In this document: positions 62,689 to 64,000 of the stretch, piece after piece
How the letters are laid out: every line of letters starts with the position of its first letter
How positions within the stretch are numbered: position 1 is the stretch's first letter
NCBI GenBank assembly: GCA_029558835.1
Contig: JAKQDH010000027.1
Span: forward strand, 1-64,000
Source of the DNA: Planctomycetota bacterium
GTDB lineage: Bacteria; Planctomycetota; Phycisphaerae; UBA1845
Reading direction: 5' to 3'
Length of the DNA stretch: 64,000 nt
Translations under genes and position numbers: made by a program
The notes under the pieces: generated by a model
Database searches by the model: none
What the model saw: the letters and a program-made list of their open reading frames with translations, nothing else
Told to the model about the DNA's origin: nothing

Positions 62689-63432
62689 TCACTTCGGCGA
62701 CCCGCCGTCACCCGGCAACGGAGCCGGATTATCAAAACCCCGCCGCGCGCAAATCTCCGCCAGGATCGGCTTGAACTCCCTGATGACGTAATCATCCAGG
62801 CGGACGCTGCCCGGCCGCCCGCCCAACTCGTAATCGAGATCGACCCAGCCCTTCTTCTTGTACTGCTCCGCCCGCAATCCGCGCATCGCGTCAAACGGAA
62901 TCGCCGGGCGACCCCGGACCTTCAGACCCGCCTCCGTCAGCGACGCCCGCGTTGTCACCACGCGGATGAACTGCGCCACAAACCCCAATGCCAGCACCGT
63001 AAGCACCCACGCGATAATCTTCTGCCACCGAATGTCCGTACCGCTATGCGGGGCGGCCATCCACCCCCACTGCTCCACCCAGTCCCCCTTCTGCTCCAGC
63101 CAGAACCAGCCCGTACTGCCCAGGTAGTAGCTCCTGCCTTCCTGGACTACCGTAGGCAATCCAAGACGGTGCACGGCCACGGACATCGGCACACCCCTCT
63201 TCAGCCACTCGGCCGTGTCCTGCTGGACGCTCTCGGCCGTCAGCGTGGGATTTGCCGTCGGCAGCGGCTCCAGCGGCAACCCCAGCGACCGGGCGAACTC
63301 CTGGGCGTTCTTGCGCGCGTAGCCGCCGTAGCCGTCACGCAGGTATAACCCCGCGAAGACCACCAGCAGCACCATCATCAGCCCCGTCCGCACGATCCGC
63401 TCGGTTGTCGTCCCTGAATGTATTTCTGTCAT
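62689..63432 (-). CDS. hypothetical membrane protein, two TM segments and PH-like C-terminal domain
   Basis: This 247-residue protein has membrane segments at about residues 14-31 and 138-158. Between them is a soluble domain with several Trp residues (STGWFWLEQKGDWVEQWGWM). After the second segment, a compact domain (TEAGLKVRGRPAIPFDAMRG, then GWVDLDYELGGR) is reminiscent of bacterial PH-like domains. I do not recognise the family. The ATG at 63432 is preferred; the upstream frame runs a further 30 residues without family resemblance. Confidence 0.6.
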   Translation of the reverse strand: MTEIHSGTTTERIVRTGLMMVLLVVFAGLYLRDGYGGYARKNAQEFARSLGLPLEPLPTANPTLTAESVQQDTAEWLKRGVPMSVAVHRLGLPTVVQEGRSYYLGSTGWFWLEQKGDWVEQWGWMAAPHSGTDIRWQKIIAWVLTVLALGFVAQFIRVVTTRASLTEAGLKVRGRPAIPFDAMRGLRAEQYKKKGWVDLDYELGGRPGSVRLDDYVIREFKPILAEICARRGFDNPAPLPGDGGSPK

Positions 63433-63629
63433 GGTAAATTCACATGCACCGCCCAAGTGTTCGCCGTACGAGGTGTACGCCGCAGTCTCTCGAACCGCAG
63501 CCTCCTGCGTTCGCCCGGCCAACGGATCATTGCAGCAATAGCGGGACTTTGCAAGCCCCAGTCCGTGGACGCCGGCTCACAGGGTCCCCGAGACCGTCGG
63601 CAGTTGCGGGGCGGCCGGTTGCGCGTGAT

Positions 63630-63675
63630 AATTCACAGGGTGAAACCCCGATCCGCGACTGGTAGGCCGCATCCT
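63630..63675 (+). promoter_or_regulatory. riboswitch-like sequence (FMN- or cobalamin-type), uncertain
   Basis: CAGGGTGAAACCCCGATCCG, then CGACTGGTAGGCCGCATCC, resembles a core segment of FMN riboswitches (GGTGAAA..CCG..CCGAC.GGTA..CCG.AT) and also, less well, of cobalamin riboswitches. A possible first half near 63573-63602 (CACAGGGTCCCCGAGACCG) is degenerate. It lies 27 bases upstream of the last gene in the window. The full fold could not be confirmed by eye. Confidence 0.25.
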
Positions 63676-63701
63676 TCGCACCCCCACCGGGAGGGCCGGG
63701 C

Positions 63702-64000
63702 ATGAGCGGGTACCTCGGTGCTCAGTGCGACGACTTCTTCGTAAGCTGCCGCCTTTATCTTCGGCTGGACGTGGCCCTGGAACGCGAAACGGTCCTGCAC
63801 TTCTTCGACCGGATGCGGAAGGAGTACCCCAGCCTGACCAAGCTGCGCCGGCGGGAGGGCGGCGGGCTGGTCCTCGAGGAGGACTCCGGCGAGGGCCAGG
63901 GACGCCGCTGGATTCGCCTTGACCCCGGTAGCCTCCGCTTCGGCATGTACACCCCCCAGACGCTGGAGGAGGTCCGCCGCTTCGCCGAGCTCGTCCTCAC
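63702..64000 (+). CDS. conserved planctomycete hypothetical protein (3' partial)
   Basis: The first 99 residues are visible and the gene runs off the window. It opens MSGYLGAQCDDFFVSCRLYL and continues with RETVLHFFDRMRKEYPSLTK and GGGLVLEEDS, then WIRLDPGSLRFGMYTPQTLE. I recall similar openings in proteins of unknown function from other planctomycetes, with the same order of a Gly/Asp-rich start, an ETVLHFF helix and an LEED strand. There is no signal peptide. GGGAGGG lies upstream as a ribosome site. Confidence 0.65.
   Translation, partial: MSGYLGAQCDDFFVSCRLYLRLDVALERETVLHFFDRMRKEYPSLTKLRRREGGGLVLEEDSGEGQGRRWIRLDPGSLRFGMYTPQTLEEVRRFAELVL

Overview
The window looks like chromosome of a GC-rich planctomycete, probably of the Phycisphaerae or a related lineage. 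Supporting signs are secreted FG-GAP proteins ending in planctomycete-style dockerin-like tails, a prenyltransferase-toroid/DUF4159 protein, an AroD-AroE-AroK fusion, a planctomycete-type OleA, and very abundant palindromic repeats that also run in frame through proteins. This is family and style recognition only, because no database search was possible.

Layout. Positions 1-737 hold the end of a secreted dockerin-like protein. After a decayed stretch comes an accessory island (2529-14045): a HerA-type ATPase, a type III restriction-modification system whose mod gene carries an in-frame REP-associated tyrosine transposase (RAYT) flanked by palindromic repeats, a HicB/HicA pair placed between mod and res, and a membrane-anchored NERD protein. 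The island is followed by a decayed second copy of the herA 3' end (about 14460-14604). Next come rnpB (15099-15520), a three-gene remnant resembling Mu phage gp25-gp26-gp27, and a matrixin-like lipoprotein.

Metabolic block. oleA and oleB (18966-21187, + strand) meet a minus-strand operon (29447 down to 21366) encoding three acyl-CoA dehydrogenases, 3-hydroxybutyryl-CoA dehydrogenase, enoyl-CoA hydratase, a B12 mutase with isobutyryl-CoA-mutase specificity residues (Phe67, Gln185), and a B12-domain/G-protein fusion. Together these could interconvert isobutyryl- and butyryl-CoA and oxidise butyryl-CoA to acetoacetyl-CoA.

Rest of the window. This part carries an orphan ABC ATPase, an FG-GAP secreted protein, valS, a GNAT acetyltransferase, ftcD-folD (folate one-carbon metabolism), a triple-fused shikimate enzyme, a transglutaminase-like protein, sppA, the toroid/DUF4159 protein, a DUF4190-like protein, tpx, a 1316-residue FG-GAP lipoprotein, a P1B metal ATPase and two hypotheticals, the last cut by the window edge. 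No tRNA, rRNA or CRISPR array was recognised.

Repeats. At least five palindromic families are scattered between genes, and three also lie inside reading frames: (I) paired hairpins with GTGGCAC/GTGCCAC ends; (II) elements containing GGTGGCATGCCCAAG and CATGGCGGCGCTGCG; (III) elements with GGGTGCCATGC and CCGCGACCGCGG cores; (IV) CCCTCACCCC...CTCTCCC..GGGAGAGG; (V) CCAGGGCCTGG with CGCCCTCCGGGCG arms. The RAYT nested in mod is a plausible enzyme for at least family I, and that nest is the most unusual object in the window.
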